NCBI GenBank assembly: GCA_002256395.1
Contig: NKJG01000001.1
Location: 806,001 to 870,000 of the forward strand
From: Bacteroidetes bacterium B1(2017)
GTDB taxonomy: Bacteria > Bacteroidota > Bacteroidia > UKL13-3
DNA: 64,000 nucleotides
Reading direction: 5' to 3'
Both the position numbers and the translations under genes were made by a program. A model generated the notes under the pieces. It ran no database searches. It was not told the origin of the DNA and worked only from the letters and a program-made list of their open reading frames with translations. This document shows, piece after piece, positions 25,904-35,914 of this stretch (positions are counted from its first letter, which is position 1; every line of letters begins with the position of its first letter).

Positions 25904-28900
25904 ATGGAATCAAATAAAAAACCAGAAGGTCTTAAGCAGGTAAGCATTATGGATGGCAATGAAGCCGCCGCTTATATTGCCTACAAAACAAGTGAAGTTT
26001 GCGCCATTTATCCAATTACTCCAAGCTCTACTATGGGCGAGTGGGTTGATGAATGGAGTGCAAAAGGATGGAGAAATATTTTTGGGCAAGTACCTCGCGT
26101 GATGGAAATGCAAAGCGAAGCAGGTGCCGCAGGTGCCATACATGGTGCCATTCAAGGAGGCTCTTTAGCTTCTACCTTTACCGCCTCGCAAGGCTTATTG
26201 CTTATGATTCCCAATATGTACAAAATTGCTGGTGAGTTAACACCGGCTGTTTTTCATGTGGCGGCTCGTACTTTAGCAACGCATGCCTTATCTATTTTTG
26301 GCGATCATAGCGATGTAATGGCGGTACGTGCCACAGGTTTTAGTATGTTATTTGGCAATAATGCGCAAGAGGTAATGGATATGGCTCTTATTTGTCAATC
26401 TGCCACTTTAGATGCTCGCATTCCTTTCTTAAATATTTTTGATGGCTTTAGAACTTCTCATGAAATTGGCAAGGTACATGTGTTGCCAGATGATACCATT
26501 AAAGCTATGGTAAGCGATGCCGCTATTGATGCTCACCGTGCTCGTTCTTTATCGCCAGAGCATCCTGTTATTAAAGGTACTGCTCAAAACCCAGATGTGT
26601 ATTTCCAAAACCGCGAAGCAGCTAACCCATATTATTCTGCTGTTCCAGGTATTGTGAAAGATAAAATGGAAATACTGGCTCGCCTTACTGGTAGAAAATA
26701 TGAACTGTTTGAATACTACGGTCATGCCGAAGCTGAAAAGCTTATTATAATTATGGGTTCGGCCGTTGGTACCGTGCAAGAAACCGTTGATTACCTAAAT
26801 GCCAATGGCCAAAAAACAGGTGTATTAGCTATTCGTTTATTCCGTCCATTTGCTATCGACGATTTTATTTCGGCTATCCCAACAACAGTAAAACACATTG
26901 CTGTTTTAGACAGATGTAAAGAACCAAATAGTATTGGTGAGCCTTTATATATGGATGTAGTAAATGCCTATAACGAAAGTTTTGAAGGTATTAGACCTCG
27001 TATTATTGGTGGCCGCTATGGCTTATCTAGCAAGGAGTTTACGCCTGCTATGGTAAGAGCGGTTTACGAAGAACTTACTAAAGAAAAACCAAAAAACCAC
27101 TTTACCGTTGGTATAGAAGATGATGTAACGCATTTGAGTTTAACATACGATGCAAGTTTCAATTTAGACGATCAACATGCCTTTAGAGGATTATTCTTTG
27201 GATTAGGTGCCGATGGTACCGTAAGTGCTAACAAAAATTCTATTAAAATTATTGGAGAGAAAACCGATAATAATGTACAAGGATATTTTGTATACGATTC
27301 TAAAAAATCGGGTTCACTAACTTCTTCTCATTTACGTTTCGGTATGAACCCAATTCGTGGTTCGTATTTAGTTGCCTCTGCTAGCTTTGTGGCTTGTCAT
27401 CACTTTAATTATTTATTTAAGTTTGATGTATTAAAAGATGCAGCTCCTGGTTCGGTATTCTTATTAAATGCACCTTACGAAAAAGAAGAAGTATGGAGCA
27501 GAATGCCAGCTAAAATTCAGGAAGAAATTAAGCACAAAAAATTACGTTTCTATGCTATTAACGCCTATACCGTAGCCAAACAAACAGGCATGGGCAATAG
27601 AATTAATACCATTTTACAAACGTGTTTCTTTGCTATTTCAAACATATTACCAAGAGAAGAGGCCATTGCTAAAATTAAGGAGTCTATTTACGAAACTTAT
27701 TGGAAGAAAGGCGAGGCCATTGTAAACAAAAACTACGAAGCGGTAGATCAAACTTTAGCTAATTTATATGAAATAGATTATAGCGGAGAAAGCATTGGAA
27801 CGCGCCAATTGGATCAGGCCGTACCAACTACCGCACCCGAGTTTGTGAGAGACGTATTAGGTAAAATAATTTCTGGCGAAGGCGATAATCTACCAGTAAG
27901 TGCATTCCCTGTAGATGGCACTTTCCCTAGTGGCACTACCCAATATGAAAAACGTAATATTGCCGATACCGTTCCTGTTTGGGATACCGATTTATGTACC
28001 CAATGTGGTAAATGTTTCTTTATTTGCCCACATGCAGCTATCAGACCAAAAGTATATCCAAATGCACTTTTAGAAAACGCACCTGAGGGCTTTAAAACAA
28101 TGGCTCCTATTGGTAAAGAGTTTGATAAAGCAACAGAATCATATACTCTACAAGTAAGTACCGAAGATTGTACCGGTTGTACTTTATGTGTTGAGTTCTG
28201 CCCTATTACAAGCAAAACAGATCCTACTCATAAGGCCATTAATATGGTTGATAAAACCGAGTTGCAAGCCAAAGAAATTAAGAACTGGGATTTCTTCTTG
28301 AACCTACCTGATTTGGATAGAAGTAGAGTAAATAAGAACACCATTAAAGGTTCACAATTCTTTCAACCTTTGTTTGAATTCTCTGGAGCCTGCGCTGGTT
28401 GCGGCGAAACACCGTATATTAAATTGCTAACCCAACTTTTTGGCGAACGAATGATTGTTGCCAATGCCACAGGTTGCTCAAGTATTTTTGGCGGTAATTT
28501 ACCTACCACACCTTGGAGCATGAACAACGAAGGAAGAGGTCCGGCTTGGGCCAACTCTTTATTTGAAGACAATGCTGAGTTTGGCTTAGGTATTAAAATG
28601 GCCAACGATCAAAAACGAGTTAGGGCCGAATATTTATTAAATGAATTGCGCTACGAAATTGGCGAAGACTTAGCCGATGGTATTTTAGGTGCACCAGAAG
28701 GAACCGAGTCAGAGATTCATAAAAAACATGATTTAATAAAACTCCTTCAACAAAAATTGAAAGGCATACATACCGTAATGGCTCAAAACCTTTACCATTT
28801 AGCCGATTTCTTAGCAGATAAATCGGTATGGATTATTGGTGGCGATGGTTGGGCCTATGATATTGGCTACGGTGGATTAGACCATATTTTAAGTACTGGC

Positions 28901-29455
28901 GAAAACGTAAACATTTTAGTATTAGATACAGAAGTGTATTCAAATACGGGTGGACAAAAATCTAAATCGTCGCCAATTGGTGCAAGTGCTAAGTTTGCGG
29001 TGAATGGAAAAACTACTGGTAAAAAAGATTTAGCTATGCAAGCCATTGCACACGGTACTGCCTACGTAGCACAAATTGCTATGGGCGGAAACGATGTACA
29101 TACCTTACGTACTATTTTAGAAGCAGAAGCGTATCCAGGACCATCGTTAATTTTGGCCTATAGCCATTGTATTGCACATGGTATAGATATGGCTCATGGT
29201 GCCGAAGAACAAGACTTTGCTGTTAAATCGGGTTACTGGCCTTTATTCCATTACAACCCAATGAAGCCAAGAGGCGAGCGCATGGTTATAGATTCAAAAG
29301 AAGCCACCGTGCCTTTGAGCGAATTTATGTACCACGAAAATAGGTTCAAGGTAATTAAAGCCAAAGACCCTGTTTTAGCCGAAAAATTCTTGCAACAAGC
29401 AGAAGAAGCACGTGCCAGCAAATGGGATAGATTGCAAACGCTAAAAGGACTTTAG
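25904..29455 (+). CDS. nifJ: Pyruvate:ferredoxin (flavodoxin) oxidoreductase, single chain
   Basis: Oxidatively decarboxylates pyruvate to acetyl-CoA and reduces ferredoxin or flavodoxin. This 1183-residue homodimer-type enzyme has fused domains: an N-terminal pyrimidine-binding domain (EVCAIYPITPSSTMGEW), the transketolase-like region, the CoA-binding region, two 4Fe-4S motifs (CTQCGKCFFICPH near residue 697 and CTGCTLCVEFCPI near 755), and a C-terminal TPP domain (GACAGCGETPY; GGDGWAYDIGYGG near 978) with a further Cys cluster. It is transcribed alone. Its presence implies some oxygen-poor metabolism or a role in acetate assimilation. Confidence 0.97.
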   Translation: MESNKKPEGLKQVSIMDGNEAAAYIAYKTSEVCAIYPITPSSTMGEWVDEWSAKGWRNIFGQVPRVMEMQSEAGAAGAIHGAIQGGSLASTFTASQGLLLMIPNMYKIAGELTPAVFHVAARTLATHALSIFGDHSDVMAVRATGFSMLFGNNAQEVMDMALICQSATLDARIPFLNIFDGFRTSHEIGKVHVLPDDTIKAMVSDAAIDAHRARSLSPEHPVIKGTAQNPDVYFQNREAANPYYSAVPGIVKDKMEILARLTGRKYELFEYYGHAEAEKLIIIMGSAVGTVQETVDYLNANGQKTGVLAIRLFRPFAIDDFISAIPTTVKHIAVLDRCKEPNSIGEPLYMDVVNAYNESFEGIRPRIIGGRYGLSSKEFTPAMVRAVYEELTKEKPKNHFTVGIEDDVTHLSLTYDASFNLDDQHAFRGLFFGLGADGTVSANKNSIKIIGEKTDNNVQGYFVYDSKKSGSLTSSHLRFGMNPIRGSYLVASASFVACHHFNYLFKFDVLKDAAPGSVFLLNAPYEKEEVWSRMPAKIQEEIKHKKLRFYAINAYTVAKQTGMGNRINTILQTCFFAISNILPREEAIAKIKESIYETYWKKGEAIVNKNYEAVDQTLANLYEIDYSGESIGTRQLDQAVPTTAPEFVRDVLGKIISGEGDNLPVSAFPVDGTFPSGTTQYEKRNIADTVPVWDTDLCTQCGKCFFICPHAAIRPKVYPNALLENAPEGFKTMAPIGKEFDKATESYTLQVSTEDCTGCTLCVEFCPITSKTDPTHKAINMVDKTELQAKEIKNWDFFLNLPDLDRSRVNKNTIKGSQFFQPLFEFSGACAGCGETPYIKLLTQLFGERMIVANATGCSSIFGGNLPTTPWSMNNEGRGPAWANSLFEDNAEFGLGIKMANDQKRVRAEYLLNELRYEIGEDLADGILGAPEGTESEIHKKHDLIKLLQQKLKGIHTVMAQNLYHLADFLADKSVWIIGGDGWAYDIGYGGLDHILSTGENVNILVLDTEVYSNTGGQKSKSSPIGASAKFAVNGKTTGKKDLAMQAIAHGTAYVAQIAMGGNDVHTLRTILEAEAYPGPSLILAYSHCIAHGIDMAHGAEEQDFAVKSGYWPLFHYNPMKPRGERMVIDSKEATVPLSEFMYHENRFKVIKAKDPVLAEKFLQQAEEARASKWDRLQTLKGL

Positions 29456-29487
29456 GACAGCAGGGCGTTGCATGGCATAGCTTGGAC

Positions 29488-29553
29488 GGCATGCTGAAGC
29501 ATGCCTAAGGCATGGTAAGAATTTTATTAGGTAACGGCGGACTTTGTCCGCCG
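29488..29553. repeat. Pair of GC-rich hairpin elements after nifJ
   Basis: Two compact hairpins: GGCATGC-TGAA-GCATGCC (29488-29505) and CGGCGGAC-TTT-GTCCGCCG (29535-29553), followed by GAAGCTTTAGCC. Both are much richer in G+C than their surroundings. They look like REP-type intergenic repeats and could also end nifJ transcription. No second copy was noticed in this window. Confidence 0.5.
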
Positions 29554-29625
29554 AAGCTTTAGCCTAGGCGTAACATTTTCGATGAAGGAGAATATCTCTT
29601 GGTTGAAAGTGTTTCGGGTTTTATT

Positions 29626-30552
29626 TTATTGAGCTAGCAACCATTTTAGTGTTTCCTCTGTGTCCATAATAGACCAAGAATGGGGGTTGCGTTTGCCAGA
29701 GAGTTTGCGGTAGCCTTTGTTTGTAGTAAGTACTAATTTGGCCTTGCTATTGCCTAAAAGGCGAAGTGAATTGATGGCTAAAGAACAATCCAAGGTATTT
29801 AAATCATACATACTTCTATTGCGTTCTTCCATTTGCCAGAGAATATCGGGTTCAGAAATTAATAGAAGCGGACAGTTTACTAAATACGAAATATTTTTTT
29901 GGCTGGTATCGCTGTATGAGTATGGCGAGATTGTTTGATAAGGCCTTACATTGTATGCTGGAATACTTTGAAACTCGTATTGCAAACGTTGGATAAAGTA
30001 ATTTGCTTCTTGTTTAGAAACTTCTACTTTACTATGTCTCATAGCGTATTCAAGACTAGAGTACATTCTTTCAAAATCGAGCGGAGGATCGATGGCAAAT
30101 ACAGCCCTAGGTTTTACCAAATTATTTTGTGAATAGGCTCTTTCGGCATATTTAACCACACCAGAGCCACCAAGCGAAAAGCCACCCAAGTAAAGAGGTT
30201 TATCTTTTATAGTGTATTTTTTCTGGAGGCTGGCAATAAGTAAATCTATATTGGCTTGCGATAAACTATCAATAAAAAACGTTTGAGTGCCATACTGTAA
30301 ACTTGCAAAAACGGTAACAATACCCTCTCTTGCTGCACTGGTTTGAATATCGGTTTCTTTAGAAGCCACATGAGGTGTTTCGCCAAAAGACGTTAGCAAA
30401 AGCAATAAACCCTTTGCTTGCCCTGCAGGCTTAAAAGCTATATAATAATTAATTAAACTATCGGTAGGAGTATTATAAACTATCTCCTTGCTTTGCGCAA
30501 AGCAGCCAATTGAAAATAACAGAAAGAAAAAAGAGCTTAGGATTGTTTTCAT
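29626..30552 (-). CDS. Secreted alpha/beta hydrolase-like protein
   Basis: A 308-residue exported protein (signal residues 1-19, CFAQ). The nucleophile elbow GFSLGGSG (Ser) near residue 120, the acidic candidates DPPLDF and SEPDILW, and the late PHSWSIMD with a His make a plausible Ser-Asp-His triad of the alpha/beta-hydrolase fold. The substrate is unknown. It is monocistronic. Confidence 0.7.
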   Translation of the reverse strand: MKTILSSFFFLLFSIGCFAQSKEIVYNTPTDSLINYYIAFKPAGQAKGLLLLLTSFGETPHVASKETDIQTSAAREGIVTVFASLQYGTQTFFIDSLSQANIDLLIASLQKKYTIKDKPLYLGGFSLGGSGVVKYAERAYSQNNLVKPRAVFAIDPPLDFERMYSSLEYAMRHSKVEVSKQEANYFIQRLQYEFQSIPAYNVRPYQTISPYSYSDTSQKNISYLVNCPLLLISEPDILWQMEERNRSMYDLNTLDCSLAINSLRLLGNSKAKLVLTTNKGYRKLSGKRNPHSWSIMDTEETLKWLLAQ

Positions 30553-30621
30553 ATCTTTTTAAAACTTGCGAGCAATATTAGTTGGACCACAAAAACTTTT
30601 TCAAGATATGAAAATTAGTTT

Positions 30622-31404
30622 CTAATTCGACTTCTCCTGAATTTTGCGAGCCAATTTTACCACCAATGATCTTGGTGCAAAGCGAACCGAATTAGCCAAG
30701 AAATAATTCATTAAACCATGAATGGCAACCGCCTTGCCACTTAGCATAGCAGCATAACCATATTGGGCAACTTCTTTTGAGCTAGGCAATTTTTTACCCT
30801 TTACCAAATTGCTTTCTTCCATAGCTGCGGCAGCTTGAAAGCCGCTCTCGGTGGCACCTGGACAAAGACTTGTTACGGTTACACCTTTATCGCTTACCTC
30901 GTTTCCAATAGCTTCAGAAAAACTTAATACATAGGCCTTGGTAGCAAAATAAACAGCCATTGTTGGGCCAGGTTGAAAAGCGGCAGTAGAGGCAACATTC
31001 ATAATTTTACCACTACCCCTTTTAACCATATCTTGAATATACAATTTTGTAAATTGGGTAAGCGTAGTAATGTTCAAATTAATCATCTGCAACTCCTTGT
31101 TCCAATCTGTATCTACAAACATTCCAAAATCGCCAAAGCCTGCGTTATTTATTAAATAATCTATTTGTATGTTATTCGCGTTGGTTTCATTGTATACGGT
31201 CTGAGCCGAATTAGGTTCAGATAAATCTTTTCCAATGGTATACACAGAAACATTGTACTGCTTTTCTAACTCTTCTTTCAGTTCATCAAGCTTAGCTTTG
31301 TTTCTGGCAACTAACACCAAATTGCCACCTTTTGAGGCATGTATTTTTGCTAATTCTAATCCAATTCCATTGGATGCTCCGGTTATAAGGGCGGTGTTTT
31401 TCAT
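30622..31404 (-). CDS. Short-chain dehydrogenase/reductase
   Basis: A 260-residue classical SDR. It has the cofactor loop TGASNGIG at residue 8, NNAG at about 87, the catalytic Ser in NVASTAAF and the YFATK motif (Tyr, Lys). VARNKAKLDEL suggests NADP preference. The closest general type is the DltE/YqjQ-like group of unknown substrate. It is not obviously linked to its neighbours. Confidence 0.85.
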   Translation of the reverse strand: MKNTALITGASNGIGLELAKIHASKGGNLVLVARNKAKLDELKEELEKQYNVSVYTIGKDLSEPNSAQTVYNETNANNIQIDYLINNAGFGDFGMFVDTDWNKELQMINLNITTLTQFTKLYIQDMVKRGSGKIMNVASTAAFQPGPTMAVYFATKAYVLSFSEAIGNEVSDKGVTVTSLCPGATESGFQAAAAMEESNLVKGKKLPSSKEVAQYGYAAMLSGKAVAIHGLMNYFLANSVRFAPRSLVVKLARKIQEKSN

Positions 31405-31448
31405 TATTCTATATTGGTTTCTATTTTAAATCTTTAACAGTATGAATT

Positions 31449-32441
31449 TTAAAAAGTTTTTGTGGCATTAACTAACAGGTTTATTTGCTCAATAACTTGT
31501 TCAAATCTCTCTTGCCAAGTACCACTAATTTCAATAAAATCAATTGAATTTTCCCTTAAAACCTGCCTATGAGAAAAATCTAATAGGTTTCTTTCGTCTT
31601 CAGTCAATCGAGTTCCATCTTGTACAAATTCAATTTCCTTATCTAGGTAAAGGTATAGATTTGCCGTATTAGTAGCATAAATATCCTCCTCTAAATCTAG
31701 TTCCTGCCCAAAAACAAATCTAGAATAGGAAATAGTAGTATATACATTGGTGTCAATTATCACAAGTCTACTTTCACCAGAACAACTATTAGTAATTCTC
31801 AAAGAATGTTCTTTTGCTACCCTCTCTAAATCAGAAAAACTAAATGCCTTTGAATTAGCTATTATATCTCGGGCCGATTCTTCCACTTGACTACAATTAA
31901 AGTAACTCGACAACTTTTGTGTTAAGGTGGTTTTACCAGTAGATTCGGTGCCTAACAGTACAACCTTAATAGAAAAATACGGTTTTACACTTTTGGGTAA
32001 ATAGTTCCAATTAGCGTATCCATTTTTCTTTATGGTGCTTGCCGAAATAGGAAAAATTTGTTTGGGAATATCAAAGGCAATATGTTTTATAGTCATATAT
32101 TTTGCCACAAAATAACCATACTCCTCAGAGCTAATAATTATAGAATATTCAGGAAACTGTTGCCTAAAAATAGTTGCCCAAATTTTAGAAACTTCCTCAG
32201 AAGATTCGGAGGTATTAGGCAATTCACTTTCAAAATAAGTGTATTCTCTGATTTCAATTTTAGGTATGCCAAAAAAAGCATTTTCTATCCATTTTTTCCT
32301 AATAGAACTTGATATTTCTTCCTTATCACTGCAACATACTAAAACACTCAGAAAATCGCATGTATTTAAAGCAAAATTAATCATTGCTTCATGACCTTTA
32401 TGAAAAGGTAAGAATTTACCAAAAACAAATGCCTTAATCAT
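31449..32441 (-). CDS. nadR: NadR-type bifunctional NMN adenylyltransferase/ribosylnicotinamide kinase
   Basis: Phosphorylates nicotinamide riboside to NMN and adenylates NMN to NAD. The N-terminal nucleotidyltransferase has GKFLPFHKGH (HxGH-type motif, H14-H17) and the ISASTIKKNG region. The C-terminal kinase has Walker A GTESTGKTTL (about residue 160) and a VIIDTN strand. Unlike E. coli NadR it has no N-terminal HTH, so it is an enzyme only. Its start overlaps pnuC by 8 bases. Confidence 0.92.
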   Translation of the reverse strand: MIKAFVFGKFLPFHKGHEAMINFALNTCDFLSVLVCCSDKEEISSSIRKKWIENAFFGIPKIEIREYTYFESELPNTSESSEEVSKIWATIFRQQFPEYSIIISSEEYGYFVAKYMTIKHIAFDIPKQIFPISASTIKKNGYANWNYLPKSVKPYFSIKVVLLGTESTGKTTLTQKLSSYFNCSQVEESARDIIANSKAFSFSDLERVAKEHSLRITNSCSGESRLVIIDTNVYTTISYSRFVFGQELDLEEDIYATNTANLYLYLDKEIEFVQDGTRLTEDERNLLDFSHRQVLRENSIDFIEISGTWQERFEQVIEQINLLVNATKTF

Positions 32442-33066
32442 GTTTCAGTTTGTTGCGCCATTGATAATACCCATATATAGCCAGCCAAAGAAAAACAAAA
32501 TACTCTAAGGAAAGAAAGAAAACTCCTTTCTTAAAATAAAGAACCATACAAATTATATCGATCGCAATCCACAAATACCATGTCTCAATCTTCTTTTTTG
32601 CAAGCATAAATGTAGCCACTATACTTAAAACCAGAACAACGGAATCGGTATAAGGAAAGGCCGCTTTAATTTTAAAAAACTGAGGCAACAAAATATGGAT
32701 ATTGGCAAAAAATAATCCTGAAATCAATGAACCAGCAAAAAGACCTACACCTATGCTAATTCTAGTTTTAAGATGTAATTGGGAAATTTTAAAACCACCC
32801 AAGCCTTCCTTCCAAGTATACCAGCCATAAAGTGTTACAATAAAAAAATAAAGTTGTAAAAACATATCGGCATACAGCTGAATCTGAAAAAATAAGATGA
32901 AAAGGAAAATCTCATTTATCAATCCTGTTGCCCAAGTAAGAATATTTTCTTTGGAGGCAAAATAAACAGAAACAACACCAAAAACAGTGGCTATTAATTC
33001 GACATAACTTATAGGATATCCCAATAAATTAATTGCAATCGTTTCAATTTTCAAAAACTCCATCAA
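32434..33066 (-). CDS. pnuC: Nicotinamide riboside transporter PnuC
   Basis: A 210-residue inner-membrane carrier with seven or so hydrophobic segments. The family signature GWYTWKEG and the late WYLWIAIDIICMVLYFKKG (W/N-rich substrate-binding helix region) are clear. It lets nicotinamide riboside diffuse in, trapped by the NadR kinase encoded next. It overlaps the TonB receptor stop by four bases. PnuT-type thiamine transport is the main alternative, but the nadR partner favours nicotinamide riboside, and no TPP riboswitch was seen upstream. Confidence 0.92.
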   Translation of the reverse strand: MMEFLKIETIAINLLGYPISYVELIATVFGVVSVYFASKENILTWATGLINEIFLFILFFQIQLYADMFLQLYFFIVTLYGWYTWKEGLGGFKISQLHLKTRISIGVGLFAGSLISGLFFANIHILLPQFFKIKAAFPYTDSVVLVLSIVATFMLAKKKIETWYLWIAIDIICMVLYFKKGVFFLSLEYFVFLWLAIYGYYQWRNKLKHD

Positions 33067-35069
33067 AAACTATATTTAATAGAGCCAAAAACATTTATTG
33101 GTGCCTGTACAAAATACTTTTTGGTTCCATCTAATTCAACATATGCATTCGTATAATAGTTGGTATTGGTAATATTGTTTACAAAAAAAGAAAGCTGAAT
33201 ACCCTTGATATCATAAGTTATTCGGCTATTTAAAAGCAAATAACCGTAGATGCTTGCATTATTTGCAAAATCAATGAACGACTCACCTTGGTACCTTGCA
33301 GACAACCCAAGTGTAAGCCCTTTGTATACATAAACTGCTTCTTGATTAAAAATTACTTTTGGTGTTAAAATAGGAGTAAAAGAAGTACTTAATTCTTTAA
33401 TTCTACTCTGATTAAAGGACGAATTATTGATTAAAGAAACCTTAGAATTGACTTTATAGGTAAGGTTGAATTCCAATCCAGCTCTATAACTTCTATCTAC
33501 TTTATTTGTAAGCGGCAATCCATTTGGACCATACTTTCCATCCAGCACAATTTCATTTTTAAAATCCATAAAATAGGCATTGAAACTAATAGTTAGCCTG
33601 TTGGTTTGGTATCTAATCCCTAATTCATTATCTACAACCGACTCAGGCGTTTGAATAGAAAGGATGGAGTTACCTAAACTATCGAGATAAATCTCATCAT
33701 TGCCTCTAAACATATCATTTCTAGTTGGCTCCCTTCCAGTTCTTCCAATACTATAATATAAAAGGGTATTGGAATTTACGCTAAAGCTTAAACCAGCTTT
33801 TGGATTCAGGAAGGTCCAATACATTTTATCAAAAGGAACAGTTGAAACATAATCAAACGATGCATATCGATATTGAACATCTGCGAAAAGGGTAAGACGA
33901 TTTAAGGTATAATCGGCTTTTGTAAACATACTTGCTTCGTTTTTGAAGCCTGTGTTTGTATAAAGGTGACCCAAAGATTTTTCGCTATCTATATGTTGCC
34001 TTTGATAAACATTCCCATGTATTCCAGAGGTTAAATTAAAGTGCTTCTTTGAAAAAGTATAGTTGCTAAAAAAACCAATTAAGTTAGATTTAAAAGCATA
34101 GTTGTAGACCTGATTTGTACCAGGAAACCCTAAAAAAGCATTCCAATCAAAATCGTAATTTCCATTCAGATAACTATAATATACACTCGATTGAAAGCTA
34201 GAATGAGCTGAAGGTTTCCAAGAATTTTGAAGCTGAAATAAACATTGAGTAAATTCATCCTTTTCATTTCTATTGGCATTTGCGCGCCTATTAGATTTTA
34301 TCATTTCTTCGGTAACTCCAAGCCAGGCTAATTGATTTTGTTGATGTCCGGCCAAAAAATTTAATTTCCAAGTGGACTTCTCAAGGAAAAAGCCGCTGCT
34401 TAAAAACACCGATTGCGAGTTATTTGAGGAATTTATTTTGTAACCATCCGAATAAATTTTAGAGGCACGAACATACAAAGCCTTGCGATTTTTAATTCCA
34501 CTCGCATATTCTCCAAATGCCCTTAAACTACCAAAGGAACCATATCCAAAACCAAAACTAGTTTTAGCCGAATCGGATAAGTTTTGTGAGAAAAGCTGAA
34601 TACTTCCTCCATAGCTAGATACGCCATTTTTGGAGGTTCCCACTCCTCTTTGAATTTGAATTTTACTCAGAGAATTAAACAAATCCGGATAATTAGAAAA
34701 ATAGGCTCCTTGATCTTCAGGTTCATTTAAAGGAACTCCATCAAGGGTAATATTTATTCGAGTTTGGTCAATTCCCCGCAATCTAAAATACGAGTACCCT
34801 TGCATACTTCCAGCATCTGAATAATTAGTAACAGAAGGCGTTTCAGATAGTAAAAAGGAAGGTTCTTGCCCGTACGACTTTAATTTGAGCTCTTTTGAAT
34901 GAATGTTTTGGAATGTTATTGGTATAAATTTATCGGCTTGATAACTTACCAAAACCTCTTTAAGTGGTTTTGAGGAGCCTTCTGAGAGGGTATCTTGCGC
35001 ATTCACAGTAGCGCACATAAGCTGTAAAATAACCACTAACACAAACTTTTGCCTCACCCATTTTCTCAT
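33063..35069 (-). CDS. TonB-dependent outer-membrane receptor of the NAD-precursor operon
   Basis: A 668-residue receptor. The signal peptide ends at ATVNAQ. The plug domain spans about residues 30-150 (LKEVLVSYQADK; RLRGIDQTRINITLDGVPLN; IQIQRGVGTSKNG), followed by a 22-strand barrel ending in YSF. It lacks the N-terminal carboxypeptidase-like domain common in SusC proteins. Overlap with pnuC (four bases) and then nadR suggests it imports nicotinamide riboside or a related NAD breakdown product across the outer membrane. The substrate is inferred from context only. Confidence 0.88.
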   Translation of the reverse strand: MRKWVRQKFVLVVILQLMCATVNAQDTLSEGSSKPLKEVLVSYQADKFIPITFQNIHSKELKLKSYGQEPSFLLSETPSVTNYSDAGSMQGYSYFRLRGIDQTRINITLDGVPLNEPEDQGAYFSNYPDLFNSLSKIQIQRGVGTSKNGVSSYGGSIQLFSQNLSDSAKTSFGFGYGSFGSLRAFGEYASGIKNRKALYVRASKIYSDGYKINSSNNSQSVFLSSGFFLEKSTWKLNFLAGHQQNQLAWLGVTEEMIKSNRRANANRNEKDEFTQCLFQLQNSWKPSAHSSFQSSVYYSYLNGNYDFDWNAFLGFPGTNQVYNYAFKSNLIGFFSNYTFSKKHFNLTSGIHGNVYQRQHIDSEKSLGHLYTNTGFKNEASMFTKADYTLNRLTLFADVQYRYASFDYVSTVPFDKMYWTFLNPKAGLSFSVNSNTLLYYSIGRTGREPTRNDMFRGNDEIYLDSLGNSILSIQTPESVVDNELGIRYQTNRLTISFNAYFMDFKNEIVLDGKYGPNGLPLTNKVDRSYRAGLEFNLTYKVNSKVSLINNSSFNQSRIKELSTSFTPILTPKVIFNQEAVYVYKGLTLGLSARYQGESFIDFANNASIYGYLLLNSRITYDIKGIQLSFFVNNITNTNYYTNAYVELDGTKKYFVQAPINVFGSIKYSF

Positions 35070-35308
35070 ACCTAATTTGCAGAATTAATTGGTGTTAATT
35101 TAGTGTTTTAACTTCATTCCATTTATTTTTTTCTCGTTTATGAAATAACAATTTCACTAATTAAGAAAATTTTTATAAGGTTCATCCACCTAAACGTGGC
35201 TTTACAAAACTGAGGCGTGACTTTGCTTACTTGAACTACCCCTTATTAAAATTTTATTATTGCTGTAGTTCTTACCGATATAAAAAAAAATACCTTTTTA
35301 CTATAGTG

Positions 35309-35716
35309 TTATTTTGCTCTCATTTTATTGCCTTTGGCTTCATGAGTGAGCTCTGCTAAACCAAGTGCTTCCATTAGAGGAGGAATATACATTCCAAAGC
35401 GGCCGCGAAGTCCTTTCTTAAGTCCATACCAACCTCCAACAGGATTTGTTTCGGCCCTACCCCAAGCTTCAACAGTTCCCTCTTTAGCGGGCTTCTGTTC
35501 GTCTGCACTTCCCAATTCCATCCAATCACCATGATTCTTTAACATCTCAGATAGATCGTTTAAGCAACGTAAATCGTAATGCAAAACAGTCTTTCCTACT
35601 GTACATACAAGTATTTCTTTACCATCCTTTTGATCTATATGCATGGTATATTCACTCGATAAGGGAGGTGTTTTTAACAACAGCGGAGTTTCTTTGGTTC
35701 CAATTTTATAGCTCAT
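35309..35716 (-). CDS. Conserved hypothetical protein
   Basis: A 135-residue soluble protein with no signal peptide. The N-terminal strands (YTMHIDQKDGKEILVCTVGKTVLHYDL) and a Trp-rich centre (GDWMELGSADEQ; VEAWGR; VGGWYGLKKGLRGRFGMYIPP) suggest a compact alpha/beta domain. It does not match a function I know. It stands alone, flanked by about 240 and 200 bases of AT-rich DNA without clear signals. Confidence 0.6.
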   Translation of the reverse strand: MSYKIGTKETPLLLKTPPLSSEYTMHIDQKDGKEILVCTVGKTVLHYDLRCLNDLSEMLKNHGDWMELGSADEQKPAKEGTVEAWGRAETNPVGGWYGLKKGLRGRFGMYIPPLMEALGLAELTHEAKGNKMRAK

Positions 35717-35914
35717 ATCTAAAAATATTATACAGGAAATTTACTGTTTCTTTTTATATTAATTGTTGTGTTACTGTTAAGCCTCGTTACAAGTAGGTAT
35801 TTTAGATTTAATAAGAAAATTAATTAATACTAAAATTATTCAAGATTTTTTCTTTGGCTTTGTTGCCCAGTATAAATTTCTTTATGAAACTCAAGATTCG
35901 TGGTTGGATTTGCA

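Noticed and set aside
35070..35308. Possible riboswitch upstream of the TonB receptor operon
   Set aside because: PnuC-type operons can carry TPP or NAD-related riboswitches, but the conserved TPP core (CTGAGA) is absent and no clear pairing was found.
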